Assembly: GCA_902789245.1 (NCBI GenBank)
Contig: CADAND010000007.1
Location: forward strand, 62,001 to 126,000
Direction of reading: 5' to 3'
Length of the DNA: 64,000 bases
DNA from: an uncultured Bacteroidia bacterium
GTDB lineage: Bacteria; Bacteroidota; Bacteroidia; Bacteroidales; UBA932
A program made the translations under genes and the position numbers. How positions within the stretch are numbered: position 1 is the first letter of the stretch; every line of letters begins with the position of its first letter. This document shows positions 9,301 to 17,341 of the stretch, piece by piece. The notes below the pieces were generated by a model. It saw only the letters and a program-made list of their open reading frames with translations, was not told the DNA's origin and ran no database searches.

Positions 9301-9998
9301 CGGGCGCGGACGTGCTCAGCTCCATCGACGAGATGGCGCGCGCGATCGACGGCTGCCAGATCCTCATGCTCGCGGGCGGCTTCTCCGCCGGCGACGAACC
9401 GGACGGCAGCGGCAAATTCATCGCCAACGTGCTGAACAACGCCCGCGTGGCCCGGTCCATCGAGGGCCTGCTGGAGCGCGGCGGTCTCATCCTGGGCATC
9501 TGCAACGGCTTCCAGGCGCTCGTCAAGAGCGGCCTGCTGCCGTACGGCCACCTCGGGATGGTCACGCACGAGAGCCCGACCCTGTTCCGCAACGACATCA
9601 ACCGCCACATCTCCCAGATGGCCACGACGCGCGTCGCCACGACCCGCTCGCCCTGGCTCGCCGGTATGAACGTCGGCGACCTGCACACCATCGCCGTCAG
9701 CCACGGCGAGGGCAAGTTCATGGTCTCCGAGGCGCTGGCGAAGGAGCTCTTCGCCAAGGGTCAGGTGGCCTTCCAGTACGTGGATCCCTTCTCCGAGGAG
9801 GTCACGATGGAGGCGCCGTACAACCCGAACGGCTCCTACTACGCCATCGAGGGCATCATCAGTCCGAACGGCCAGATCCTCGGCAAGATGGGCCACACGG
9901 AGCGTTGGGAGCCCAACGTGTTCAAGAACATCGAGGAGGAACTGTACCAGCCGCTCTTCGACAACGCCGTGAGATATTTCAAGAAAAACCAATTATAG
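6333..9998 (+). CDS. purL: Phosphoribosylformylglycinamidine synthase, single-chain
   Basis: It converts FGAR plus glutamine and ATP to FGAM. The 1221-residue length is that of the large fused enzyme, with an N-terminal PurS-like part, two AIRS-like ATP-binding halves and a C-terminal glutaminase. Visible marks are DTYWSDHCRHTTF near residue 210, FKNETHNHPTEIEPFGGAATCLGG near 315-340, and GGFSAGDEPDGSGKF followed by GICNGFQ with nucleophile Cys1057. In contrast to PurF downstream, its glutaminase site is intact. purC begins 1 nt after the stop. Confidence 0.97.
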   Translation: MNAHRIFVEKCSEFQVEAQSLKNEFNENLSLSLRTLRLLNVYDLFGFSDELLEKCRYTVFGEVVTDTVTDDCPLEGKKYLAVEYIPGQFDQRASSALDCVHLIDPSADVQIRSSRLLIFDDDLSDETLAAIRHYYINAVESRPKDLGRLQPEGKAEVKPLASLAGFTKMQPAEYAAFCKQWGLAMNTDDLAEVVRYFTKEGRDPSETELRILDTYWSDHCRHTTFTTELTDVRVDDSFAKEEIEAEYREFLSVRKELGREQKSLCLMELATIGARVLRKRGLLEDLEQSEENNACSIFVDVEVDGQPEKWLLQFKNETHNHPTEIEPFGGAATCLGGAIRDPLSGRAYVYQAMRVTGAGDINAAVKDTLAGKLPQRMISRKAAHGYSSYGNQIGLATTHVREIYHPGYTAKRLEVGAVVGAVKAENVRRESPAPGDVILLLGGRTGRDGIGGATGSSKEHTGASLETCGSEVQKGNAPEERKLQRLFRRPDVTRLIKKSNDFGAGGVSVAIGELAPGLDIYLDRVPTKYSGLNATELAISESQERMAVVVEAKDRAAFEALCGEENVEVTHVADVTDRGRMRMSYHGETVADLSREFIDSAGAKHYSQAVIGAVEDIDPFRREPAGETLKEKMVATLSDPNVASQKGLVEMFDSTIGRSTVLMPYGGALQATETQVSVQKLPADGYTDTASMMAFGYDPFLSSWSPYHGAAYAVVDACAKVVAAGGEWSGMRFSYQEYFERMTADPHSWGKPLSALLGALKMQLAFGLPSIGGKDSMSGTFEHISVPPTLIAFGVTTVDARRVISPELKWEGNKLYLIKHTPLANRMPDTEQLKANWDFVHEQIATGNVVSAWALGRGGVAEGLAKMAFGNLFGVDVKLDERQLFDLGYGSILVEAEEALDFPQAILLGEVTPGEDGLLRIGGERISIDRLMEANAGKYAKVYPARVPAAHTKMLNYIPVFPGTNCDYDTAKAFRRAGADVSFGVFRNLTGADVLSSIDEMARAIDGCQILMLAGGFSAGDEPDGSGKFIANVLNNARVARSIEGLLERGGLILGICNGFQALVKSGLLPYGHLGMVTHESPTLFRNDINRHISQMATTRVATTRSPWLAGMNVGDLHTIAVSHGEGKFMVSEALAKELFAKGQVAFQYVDPFSEEVTMEAPYNPNGSYYAIEGIISPNGQILGKMGHTERWEPNVFKNIEEELYQPLFDNAVRYFKKNQL

Positions 9999-9999
9999 C

Positions 10000-10719
10000 A
10001 TGAAGAAAGGAGCACTGATCTTCGAGGGAAACGAGAAGCAGGTCTTCTCGACCGACCATCCCGACGAAGTCATTTTCCGTTACAAGGATGTGACGGTCGC
10101 CTACAACAACGTGAAGCGGGCCCGCTTCATCGGCAAGGGCGCCCTGAACAACCAGATTTCGTCCATCCTGCTGGACTACCTGAACAAGAATGGCGTGGAG
10201 ACCCATTTCATCCGTCAGGTGGGCGAGCAGGAGCAGCTCTGCCGCAAGATCGAGATCATCCCCCTGCAGGTGGTGGTGCACAACCGCATCGCCGGCTCGC
10301 TGGCCTACCGTCTCGGCGTGCCGGAGGGTTTCCGCCACGAGAACACCATCGTGGATCTCCGCTACAACAACGACGAGCTCGACGATCCCCTCATCAACCG
10401 CGACCATGCCGTCGCGCTCGGCCTGGCTTCCTACCGCGAGCTGGACGAGATGTACAACACGGCCCGCAAGGTGAACGACCTGCTCCGGCCTGTCTTCCAC
10501 AAGGCCGGCATCGAGCTGGTGGACATGAAGATCGAATTCGGCCGGGCTTCCGACTCGGGCGCCATCATCATCTCGGACGAGATCAGTCCCGACACCTGCC
10601 GCCTCTGGGACGAGGCCACGGGCGAGCGGATGGACAAGGACCGCTTCCGCTTGGACCTGAGCCGCGTGGTGGAGAGCTATACCAATGTGTTGAACCGTTT
10701 GAAAAAAGTGACTGAATAA
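10000..10719 (+). CDS. purC: SAICAR synthetase
   Basis: It ligates aspartate to CAIR with ATP. The 239-residue length is standard. The N-terminal KGALIFEGNEKQVFST resembles the Gly-rich ATP site. VVVHNRIAGSLAYRLGVPEG, IKIEFG-like MKIEFGR and SDEISPDTCRLWD are the conserved blocks of the family. It lies between purL and purF with 1-nt spacers on each side. Confidence 0.95.
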   Translation: MKKGALIFEGNEKQVFSTDHPDEVIFRYKDVTVAYNNVKRARFIGKGALNNQISSILLDYLNKNGVETHFIRQVGEQEQLCRKIEIIPLQVVVHNRIAGSLAYRLGVPEGFRHENTIVDLRYNNDELDDPLINRDHAVALGLASYRELDEMYNTARKVNDLLRPVFHKAGIELVDMKIEFGRASDSGAIIISDEISPDTCRLWDEATGERMDKDRFRLDLSRVVESYTNVLNRLKKVTE

Positions 10720-10720
10720 T

Positions 10721-12082
10721 ATGGGCGTTCTTGCTGTATATGGCGTGCCGAGCGCATCGACCTATATCTATTACGGACTGCACAACCTCCAGCACCGTGG
10801 CCAGGAAGGCGGCGGCATCATCACCTTTGATTCGAAAGGGGAGAGCCACCGCTACCGCGGACAGGGCCTGCTGAGCGAGATCTTCACCAACGGCGAGCTG
10901 ACCCACCTGCCCGGCAAGATCGGCATCGGCAGCGTCAAGTATGCCAACGCCTCCAAGGGCGGCCTGGACAACGTGGAGCCGCTGTTCTTCCACCACCATT
11001 CCGGCGACTTCGCCATCGCGGGGGAGGGCAACCTCATCAACGCCCGCCAGATCACGATGTATCTGGAGCGTCACGGATCCATCTTCCAGACCGGTACCGA
11101 CAGCGAACTGCTGGCGAACCTCATCAAAAAGGACCGGACCAAGGAGAACCGCATCATGACCATCGTCAAGGCCCTGAACATGATCGAGGGCGGCTTCACC
11201 TTCGTGATCATGACCAAGAACCGCATCTACGCCGCGCGCGACAAGTACGGCATCAAGCCCCTCTGCATCGGCAAACTGGGCGACGGCTACGTGGTCAGCA
11301 GCGAGTCCTGCGCCTTCGAGATCATGGGCGCGCAGTTCATCCGCGACGTCCAACCGGGCGAGATCGTCTCCATGGACAACCACGGCCTGCGCAGCACGAC
11401 CTATTCGCACTTCAACCGCCACCGCATGTGCGCGATGGAATACATCTACTTCGCCCGTCCGGACAGCGATATCGATGGCTGCAACGTCCATGCGTACCGC
11501 AAGGAAGCCGGCCGTCGTCTCTACCGCGAGAATCCGGTCGAGGCCGACATCGTGGTGGGCGTGCCCGAGTCCAGCCTCAGCGCGGCCATGGGCTTCGCCG
11601 AGGAGAGCGGCATCCCCTACGAGATGGGGCTGGTGAAGCACAAATACGTGGGACGCACCTTCATCCAGCCGGTCCAGTCGCTCCGCGAACTGGGCGTGAA
11701 GATGAAGCTCTCGCCGGTGCGCAGCATCGTGGCCGGCAAGCGCGTGGTGCTGGTGGACGACTCGATCGTCCGCGGCACGACCTCGCTCAAGATCGTCAAG
11801 ATGCTCCGCGAGGCCGGTGCCACGGAGGTGCACGTCCGCATTGCCAGCCCGATGATGAAATACACCTGCCACTACGGCGTGGATACCTCCACCGAGGAGG
11901 AGCTTCTCTGCTCTCACCGCACGCTGGAGGAGGCCCGCCAGGTGCTCGGCGCCGACTCCCTGGGCTACCTCAGCCCGGAGTCCACGCGCGACTCCTGCTT
12001 CGGCTGCGCCGACCCTTGCCAGGCGTGCTTCACGGGCGAGTACCCGACGCTCCTGTATGAAGAAATGATCGAAAACGACTAA
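10721..12082 (+). CDS. purF: Amidophosphoribosyltransferase with a degenerate glutaminase site
   Basis: PurF makes 5-phosphoribosylamine from PRPP and glutamine. The phosphoribosyltransferase half is intact (VVLVDDSIVRGTTS near 340-355), as are cysteines of the Bacillus-type Fe-S cluster (CFGCADPC near 427-434). The N-terminal glutamine amidotransferase fold is present (LQHRGQEGGGI, GTDSELL), but its chemistry is gone. The protein begins Met-Gly-Val where the family has Met-Cys-Gly. GHxRYxT is GSVKYANA (H71S, R73K), and the oxyanion-hole HNGN is GEGN (101-104). Upstream in-frame codons (Leu, Asn, Asn after a stop) do not restore a cysteine. It probably uses free ammonia or an ammonia-donating partner. 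Confidence 0.92.
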   Translation: MGVLAVYGVPSASTYIYYGLHNLQHRGQEGGGIITFDSKGESHRYRGQGLLSEIFTNGELTHLPGKIGIGSVKYANASKGGLDNVEPLFFHHHSGDFAIAGEGNLINARQITMYLERHGSIFQTGTDSELLANLIKKDRTKENRIMTIVKALNMIEGGFTFVIMTKNRIYAARDKYGIKPLCIGKLGDGYVVSSESCAFEIMGAQFIRDVQPGEIVSMDNHGLRSTTYSHFNRHRMCAMEYIYFARPDSDIDGCNVHAYRKEAGRRLYRENPVEADIVVGVPESSLSAAMGFAEESGIPYEMGLVKHKYVGRTFIQPVQSLRELGVKMKLSPVRSIVAGKRVVLVDDSIVRGTTSLKIVKMLREAGATEVHVRIASPMMKYTCHYGVDTSTEEELLCSHRTLEEARQVLGADSLGYLSPESTRDSCFGCADPCQACFTGEYPTLLYEEMIEND

Positions 12083-12091
12083 ACAAAAGAT

Positions 12092-13123
12092 ATGGCACAA
12101 TCTTACGAAAAAGCAGGCGTGAACCTGGAAGCGGGCTACGAGGTGGTCCGCCGCATCAAGCAGCACGTCGCCTCCACGGCCCGTCCGGGCTCGATGGGCG
12201 GCATCGGATCGTTCGGCGGCATGTTCGACCTCGCCTCGCTCGGCTACAAGGAGCCGGTCCTGGTGAGCGGCACCGACGGCGTGGGCACCAAGCTCAAGAT
12301 CGCCTTCGCGATGGACAAGCACGACACCATCGGCATCGACGCCGTGGCGATGTGCGTCAACGACGTGCTCGCGCAGGGCGCCGAGCCTCTCTTCTTCCTC
12401 GACTACGTGGCCCTGGGCCACAACATTCCCGCGAAGGTGGAGGCCATCGTGGCCGGCGTCGCCGAAGGCTGCCGGCAAGCGGGCTGCGCCCTGGTGGGCG
12501 GCGAGACGGCCGAGATGCCGGGCATGTACGAGGGTGACGAGTACGACATCGCGGGCTTCACGACCGGCGTCGTCGAGAAGAGCAAGCTCATCGACGGCAC
12601 GAAGGTGAAGGTGGACGACGTCCTGGTGGGCATCGCCTCCAGCGGCGTGCACTCCAACGGCTTCAGCCTCGTGCGCAAGATCGTCGCCGACGGCAAGCAC
12701 GCCTATTCCGAGGTCGTGCCCGAGTTCGGCGGCCGCACCCTCGGCGAGGTCCTGCTGACCCCGACGCGCATCTACGTCAAGCAGGTGCTCGACGTCATCC
12801 GCCAGTGCGACGTGCACGGCGTGGCGCACATCACGGGCGGCGGCTTCGACGAGAACATCCCCCGCATCCTGCGGGCGAACCAGGGCCTCGAGATCATCGA
12901 GGGCACCTGGGAGATCCTTCCGGTCTTCCAGGTCCTGGAGAAATGGGGCGGCGTCGCGCACCGCGAAATGTTCAACATCTTCAACATGGGCATCGGCATG
13001 GTGCTGGCCGTTGACGCCTCCGAGGCGGACAAGGCCATCAGCATCCTTGAGGCCCACGGCGAGAAGGCTTCCGTCATCGGCCGCGTCACGAACCAGCCGG
13101 GTGTCAATATCGTGATGGCCTGA
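12092..13123 (+). CDS. purM: Phosphoribosylaminoimidazole (AIR) synthetase
   Basis: It cyclises FGAM to AIR with ATP. The 343-residue protein shows [14 protein letters not shown] (49-62), [27 protein letters not shown] and [12 protein letters not shown], the conserved ATP and dimer motifs of PurM. It lies 9 nt after purF and 5 nt before purN. Nothing unusual is visible. Confidence 0.96.
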   Translation: MAQSYEKAGVNLEAGYEVVRRIKQHVASTARPGSMGGIGSFGGMFDLASLGYKEPVLVSGTDGVGTKLKIAFAMDKHDTIGIDAVAMCVNDVLAQGAEPLFFLDYVALGHNIPAKVEAIVAGVAEGCRQAGCALVGGETAEMPGMYEGDEYDIAGFTTGVVEKSKLIDGTKVKVDDVLVGIASSGVHSNGFSLVRKIVADGKHAYSEVVPEFGGRTLGEVLLTPTRIYVKQVLDVIRQCDVHGVAHITGGGFDENIPRILRANQGLEIIEGTWEILPVFQVLEKWGGVAHREMFNIFNMGIGMVLAVDASEADKAISILEAHGEKASVIGRVTNQPGVNIVMA

Positions 13124-13128
13124 GTGTT

Positions 13129-13695
13129 ATGAAGAAGTTAGCGGTATTCGCCAGCGGCTCCGGGACCAACTTCGAGGCCATCGCCCAGGCTTGCGCCGAC
13201 GGGCGGCTGGACGCTGAAGTGGCCCTGATGGTCTGCGACAAGCCGGGGGCCGCCGTGGTGGCGCGCGCCGAGCGTTTCGGCGTCCCGAGCTTCGTGGCCA
13301 GCCCGAAGGAGTTCGCCTCCAAGGCGGACTTCGAGCGGGAGGTGATCCGGCGCCTGGACGCCGCAGGCATCGACCTCATCTGCCTGGCGGGCTACATGCG
13401 CATCATCTCCGACGTGCTGCTGGACGCCTACGGCGGCCGCATCATCAACATCCACCCCTCGCTGCTGCCGGCCTTCAAGGGTGCGCATGCCGTGGAGCAG
13501 GCGGTTGAATACGGCGTCAAGGTGTACGGAATCTCCATCCATTGGGTGAACGGCGACCTGGACGGCGGCAAGATCATCGCCCAGCGGGCCTTCGAATACG
13601 ACGGCTCCGATCCCGAGGAGGTGCACCGCATCGGTCAGAAGATTGAGCATCAGTTATACGTGGAAACCATACAGAAATTATTGAAACAGATATGA
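13129..13695 (+). CDS. purN: Phosphoribosylglycinamide formyltransferase, folate-dependent
   Basis: It formylates GAR using 10-formyl-THF. The 188-residue protein has the substrate loop SGSGTNFEA (9-17), the catalytic NIHPSLLPAFKG (Asn and His) and the Asp in GDLDGGKIIAQ. The cofactor it needs is made by the FolD half of the fusion protein encoded two genes downstream. Its stop overlaps the purH start by 4 nt. Confidence 0.95.
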   Translation: MKKLAVFASGSGTNFEAIAQACADGRLDAEVALMVCDKPGAAVVARAERFGVPSFVASPKEFASKADFEREVIRRLDAAGIDLICLAGYMRIISDVLLDAYGGRIINIHPSLLPAFKGAHAVEQAVEYGVKVYGISIHWVNGDLDGGKIIAQRAFEYDGSDPEEVHRIGQKIEHQLYVETIQKLLKQI

Positions 13696-15224
13696 GAGCG
13701 TTAGTCAGTGTAAGCGACAAGACCGGGCTCGTGCCTTTCGTGCAGGGGCTCCAGGCATTGGGTTGGACCATCATCGCCACGGGCGGCACGCAGAAGCTGC
13801 TGGAGAGCAGCGGCGTGAAGACCGTCGGCATCAGCGAAGTCACGGGCTTCCCCGAGATCCTCGACGGCCGGGTGAAGACCCTGCATCCGAAAGTGCACGG
13901 CGGCATCCTCGCGCGCCGCGACCTGCCGGCCCATATGCAGACGCTTGCCGAGCAGGGGATCGAGACCATCGACCTCGTGTGCGTAAACCTTTATCCTTTC
14001 CGCCAGACCATCGCCAAGGAAGGCGTGTCGATGGAGGATGCCATCGAGAATATCGATATCGGCGGCCCGTCGATGGTGCGCAGTGCCGCCAAGAACTGGC
14101 GCGACGTGACCATCGTCTGCGACCCCGCGGACTATGACCGCGTGCTGGACGAGCTCCGTGCCAACGGCAAGACCTCCGACCAGACGCGCCTGCAGCTCTC
14201 CGCCAAGGCTTATACCCACACGGCCGAGTACGACATGTGCATCTCTTCCTGGATGCGCAGGCAGGCTGGCCTGAACGAGAAACTCTTCCTCGAATACGAC
14301 CTCAAGCAGGGGCTCCGCTACGGCGAGAATCCCCACCAGGCCGCGAAGTTCTATGCGGCCCTGGAGCCCGCGCCCTATTCCCTCGCTTTCGCGAAGCAGA
14401 TCCAGGGCAAGGAGCTTTCCTACAACAATATCCAGGATGCCAACGCGGCCCTGAACGTGCTGCGCGACTTCTCCGACAAGCCCTTCTGCGTGGCGCTCAA
14501 GCACATGAACCCTTGCGGCGCGGCGGTCGGCGAGACCATCGAGCAGGCCTGGCAGGCCGCCTATGAGGCGGACAAGGTCAGCATCTACGGCGGCATCGTG
14601 GGCGTGAACCGCGAGCTCACCGCCGAGGTGGCCGCGGGCATGAAGCCCATTTTCCTGGAGATCGTGATCGCCCCGTCCTTCACCCCGGAGGCGCTGGAGA
14701 TCCTCTCCTCGAAGAAGAACCTCCGCGTACTGGAGGTGCCGATGGCCCCCGAGGCCCAGGCTCCGATGCAGTACGTCGGCGTGAACGGCGGCATGCTCGC
14801 GCAGCAGCTCGACACCGCCGTGGAGCAGGTGAAGCCGGAGATGTGCGTGACGAAGGTCCGGCCGACGGCGGCCCAGATGGCCGACCTCGACTTCGGCTGG
14901 CGCATCGTCAAGCACATCAAGTCCAACGCCATCGCCGTGGTGCGCGACAACCACACCATCGGCGTTGGTGCCGGCCAGACGAACCGCGTCGGCTCCGCCG
15001 AGATCGCGCTGGAGCAGGCCAAGGCGGCCGGATTCACCGAGGGGCTCATCCTCGCGTCCGACGGCTTCCTGCCCTTCGACGACACCGTGGCCCTGGCCGC
15101 GAAGTATGGCGTGACCGCCATCGTGCAGCCGGGCGGCAGCATCCGCGACGAGGATGCGATCAAGAAGGCGGACGAGCTCGGCATCACGATGCTCTTCACC
15201 GGAATCAGACATTTCAAGCATTAG
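13692..15224 (+). CDS. purH: Bifunctional AICAR transformylase / IMP cyclohydrolase
   Basis: It performs the last two steps to IMP. The N-terminal cyclohydrolase (MGS-like) domain has VSVSDKTGL, ATGGT and DGRVKTLHPKVHGG. The transformylase domain has LRYGENPHQAAKFY near residue 210, KHMNPCGAAVG and the C-terminal RVGSAEIALEQAKAAGF. The 510-residue length is typical. It overlaps purN by ATGA, and purD::folD begins 4 nt downstream. Confidence 0.97.
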   Translation: MRALVSVSDKTGLVPFVQGLQALGWTIIATGGTQKLLESSGVKTVGISEVTGFPEILDGRVKTLHPKVHGGILARRDLPAHMQTLAEQGIETIDLVCVNLYPFRQTIAKEGVSMEDAIENIDIGGPSMVRSAAKNWRDVTIVCDPADYDRVLDELRANGKTSDQTRLQLSAKAYTHTAEYDMCISSWMRRQAGLNEKLFLEYDLKQGLRYGENPHQAAKFYAALEPAPYSLAFAKQIQGKELSYNNIQDANAALNVLRDFSDKPFCVALKHMNPCGAAVGETIEQAWQAAYEADKVSIYGGIVGVNRELTAEVAAGMKPIFLEIVIAPSFTPEALEILSSKKNLRVLEVPMAPEAQAPMQYVGVNGGMLAQQLDTAVEQVKPEMCVTKVRPTAAQMADLDFGWRIVKHIKSNAIAVVRDNHTIGVGAGQTNRVGSAEIALEQAKAAGFTEGLILASDGFLPFDDTVALAAKYGVTAIVQPGGSIRDEDAIKKADELGITMLFTGIRHFKH

Positions 15225-15228
15225 TCCT

Positions 15229-17340
15229 ATGGCAAAAGATAAGAAAGTGCTCGTGGTCGGTGGCGGCGGACGCTGCCACGCCATCGTGGATGCGCTCAGC
15301 CGTTCCCCGCAGGTGGCGAAGATTTTCTGCGCCCCCGGCAACGCCGGCATCGCCGCGCAGGCGGAGTGCGTGCCCGTGAAGGACACGGATGTGGCCGGCC
15401 TGCTGAAGTTCGCGCAGGAGCAGGGGATCGACCTCACGGTCGTGGGCCCCGAGGCCGCGCTGTCCGTCGGCGTCGTGGATGCCTTCCGCGCCGCCGGGCT
15501 GAAGATTTTCGGCCACACGCAGGCCGCCACGCGCATTGAGAGCAGCAAGGAGTTCGCCAAGATCCTGATGGACAAGTACGCCATCCCGACGGCGGGCTAC
15601 CGCAGTTTCGACGACTTCGACGAGGCGCTCGCTTACGTGAACGCGCGGCCGTTCCCGGCCGTGCTGAAGTACGACGGCCTGGCCGCCGGCAAGGGCGTCG
15701 TGATCGCCGCCGACGCGGTGGAGGCGGAGGCCGCGCTGCGCAGCATGCTGCTCGACGAGGCCTTCGGCAAGGGCCGCGTGGTGGTGGAGGATTTCCTGAC
15801 AGGTCCCGAATTCTCCTTCATGGCTTTCGTGGACGGGGAGCGGGTCTATCCGATGCCGCTTTCGCAGGATCACAAGCGCGCCTTCGACGGCGACAAGGGG
15901 CCGAACACCGGCGGCATGGGTGCCTACACGGGCCTGCCCTTCATCACGAAGGAGGACGAATCCTTCGCCCTCGAGCAGATCCTGAAGGCCACCGCCAAGG
16001 CGATGGTCTCCGAGGGCTGCCCGCTGTCGGGCGTGCTCTACGGCGGCCTGATGAAGACCCCGGACGGCATCAAGGTGATCGAGTTCAACGCCCGCTTCGG
16101 CGACCCCGAGACCGAGGTCGTGCTGCCGTTGCTGGAGAGTGATATTTATGACGTGTTCGAGGCCGTGGCCACGGGCCGCCCCGTGGCGGAGCCGAAGTGG
16201 CGCAAGGCCGTGACGCTGGGTGTCGTGCTGGCCTCCAAGGGCTATCCCGGCTCCTACGAGAAGGGCGCCGAGATCCTCGGCGCGGACCAGGTCGACGGGC
16301 GCGTGTACCACATGGGCACCAAGCGCGACGGCGACCGCCTCCTGACGGCCGGCGGCCGCGTGATGATGGTCGTGGCCGAGGGCAAGGACACCCGTGCCGC
16401 CTGGGAGAAGGTGTACGCCGAGGTCGCCAAGATCCGCTGCGACAATCTTTTCTTCCGCCGCGACATCGCCCACTGGGCGCTGGACGGCAAGGTGCTGGAC
16501 GGCAAGGCGCTTTCGAATTCCATCAAGGACAGCCTGCGTGAGCAGGTGAGCAAGCTGGAGGTGAAGTACGGCCGCAAGCCGTCGCTGGCCGTCATCATCG
16601 TGGGCAATAATCCCGCGAGCCAGGTTTACGTGCGCAACAAGGTCAAGTCCGCCATCTATGTGGGGATGAATTCCCGCCTCATCACGATGGCCGAGGACGC
16701 CACCGAGGAGGCCCTCCTCAAGATGATCGACGACCTGAACCGCGATCCTGAGGTGGACGGCATCCTGGTGCAGCTTCCGCTGCCCAAACAGATCAACGAG
16801 GAGCGCGTCATCGACGCGATCGCCAAGGAGAAGGATGTGGACGGATTCCATCCCGGCAACGTCTCCGACCTCTGGCTCGGCCGTCCCTGCACCGTTCCCT
16901 GCACGCCGAAGGGCATCCTCCGGCTGATCGACGAGAGCGGCATCGACCTCGCCGGCAAGATCGCCGTGGTCGTGGGCCGCAGCAACATCGTCGGCAAGCC
17001 GGTGGCGAAGCTCCTGCTGGACCGCAACGCCACCGTGATCATCGCGCATTCCCGCACCAAGGACCTCAAGGCCATGACCCTGCAGGCGGATGTGCTGGTG
17101 GTGGCCGTCGGCCGGCCGAACATGGTCACGGGCGACATGGTGAAGCCCGGGGCCGTGGTGATCGATGTCGGCATCAACCGCGACGCGGACGGCAAACTCT
17201 GCGGAGACGTGGACTATGTCGGCGCCCGCCTGCGCGCTTCCGCGATCACGCCCGTGCCGGGCGGCGTGGGGCCGATGACCATCGCGATGCTGATGGAGAA
17301 CACGGTTGAGAGTTTCCTCGCGCGGGTGGAACCGCGTTAG
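15229..17340 (+). CDS. purD-folD: PurD-FolD fusion: GAR synthetase / methylene-THF dehydrogenase-cyclohydrolase
   Basis: One 703-residue frame carries two enzymes. Residues 1 to about 418 are PurD, an ATP-grasp ligase: VVGGGGRCHAIVDAL, GPEAALSVGVVDAF, VLKYDGLAAGKGVV, GGMGAYTG, EFNARFGDPETE, ending FFRRDIAHWAL. Residues about 420-703 are FolD: IIVGNNPASQVYVRNKVKSA with the catalytic Tyr and Lys, ILVQLPLPKQI, VVGRSNIVGKPVAKLLL and PVPGGVGPMTIAML. The junction has almost no linker and no internal stop, and neither half lacks a core motif. FolD makes the 10-formyl-THF used by PurN and PurH. The ATG at 15229 is chosen because the PurD family begins there. Confidence 0.93.
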   Translation: MAKDKKVLVVGGGGRCHAIVDALSRSPQVAKIFCAPGNAGIAAQAECVPVKDTDVAGLLKFAQEQGIDLTVVGPEAALSVGVVDAFRAAGLKIFGHTQAATRIESSKEFAKILMDKYAIPTAGYRSFDDFDEALAYVNARPFPAVLKYDGLAAGKGVVIAADAVEAEAALRSMLLDEAFGKGRVVVEDFLTGPEFSFMAFVDGERVYPMPLSQDHKRAFDGDKGPNTGGMGAYTGLPFITKEDESFALEQILKATAKAMVSEGCPLSGVLYGGLMKTPDGIKVIEFNARFGDPETEVVLPLLESDIYDVFEAVATGRPVAEPKWRKAVTLGVVLASKGYPGSYEKGAEILGADQVDGRVYHMGTKRDGDRLLTAGGRVMMVVAEGKDTRAAWEKVYAEVAKIRCDNLFFRRDIAHWALDGKVLDGKALSNSIKDSLREQVSKLEVKYGRKPSLAVIIVGNNPASQVYVRNKVKSAIYVGMNSRLITMAEDATEEALLKMIDDLNRDPEVDGILVQLPLPKQINEERVIDAIAKEKDVDGFHPGNVSDLWLGRPCTVPCTPKGILRLIDESGIDLAGKIAVVVGRSNIVGKPVAKLLLDRNATVIIAHSRTKDLKAMTLQADVLVVAVGRPNMVTGDMVKPGAVVIDVGINRDADGKLCGDVDYVGARLRASAITPVPGGVGPMTIAMLMENTVESFLARVEPR

Positions 17341-17341
17341 C

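Noticed and set aside
5910-9992. A 1360-codon open frame antisense to purE and purL
   Set aside because: It is the mirror of the real, high-GC genes; its translation is rich in Arg, Ala, Val and His with no family motif.
10583-13057. An 824-codon open frame antisense to purC, purF and purM
   Set aside because: Same composition artefact; the plus-strand genes carry all the motifs.
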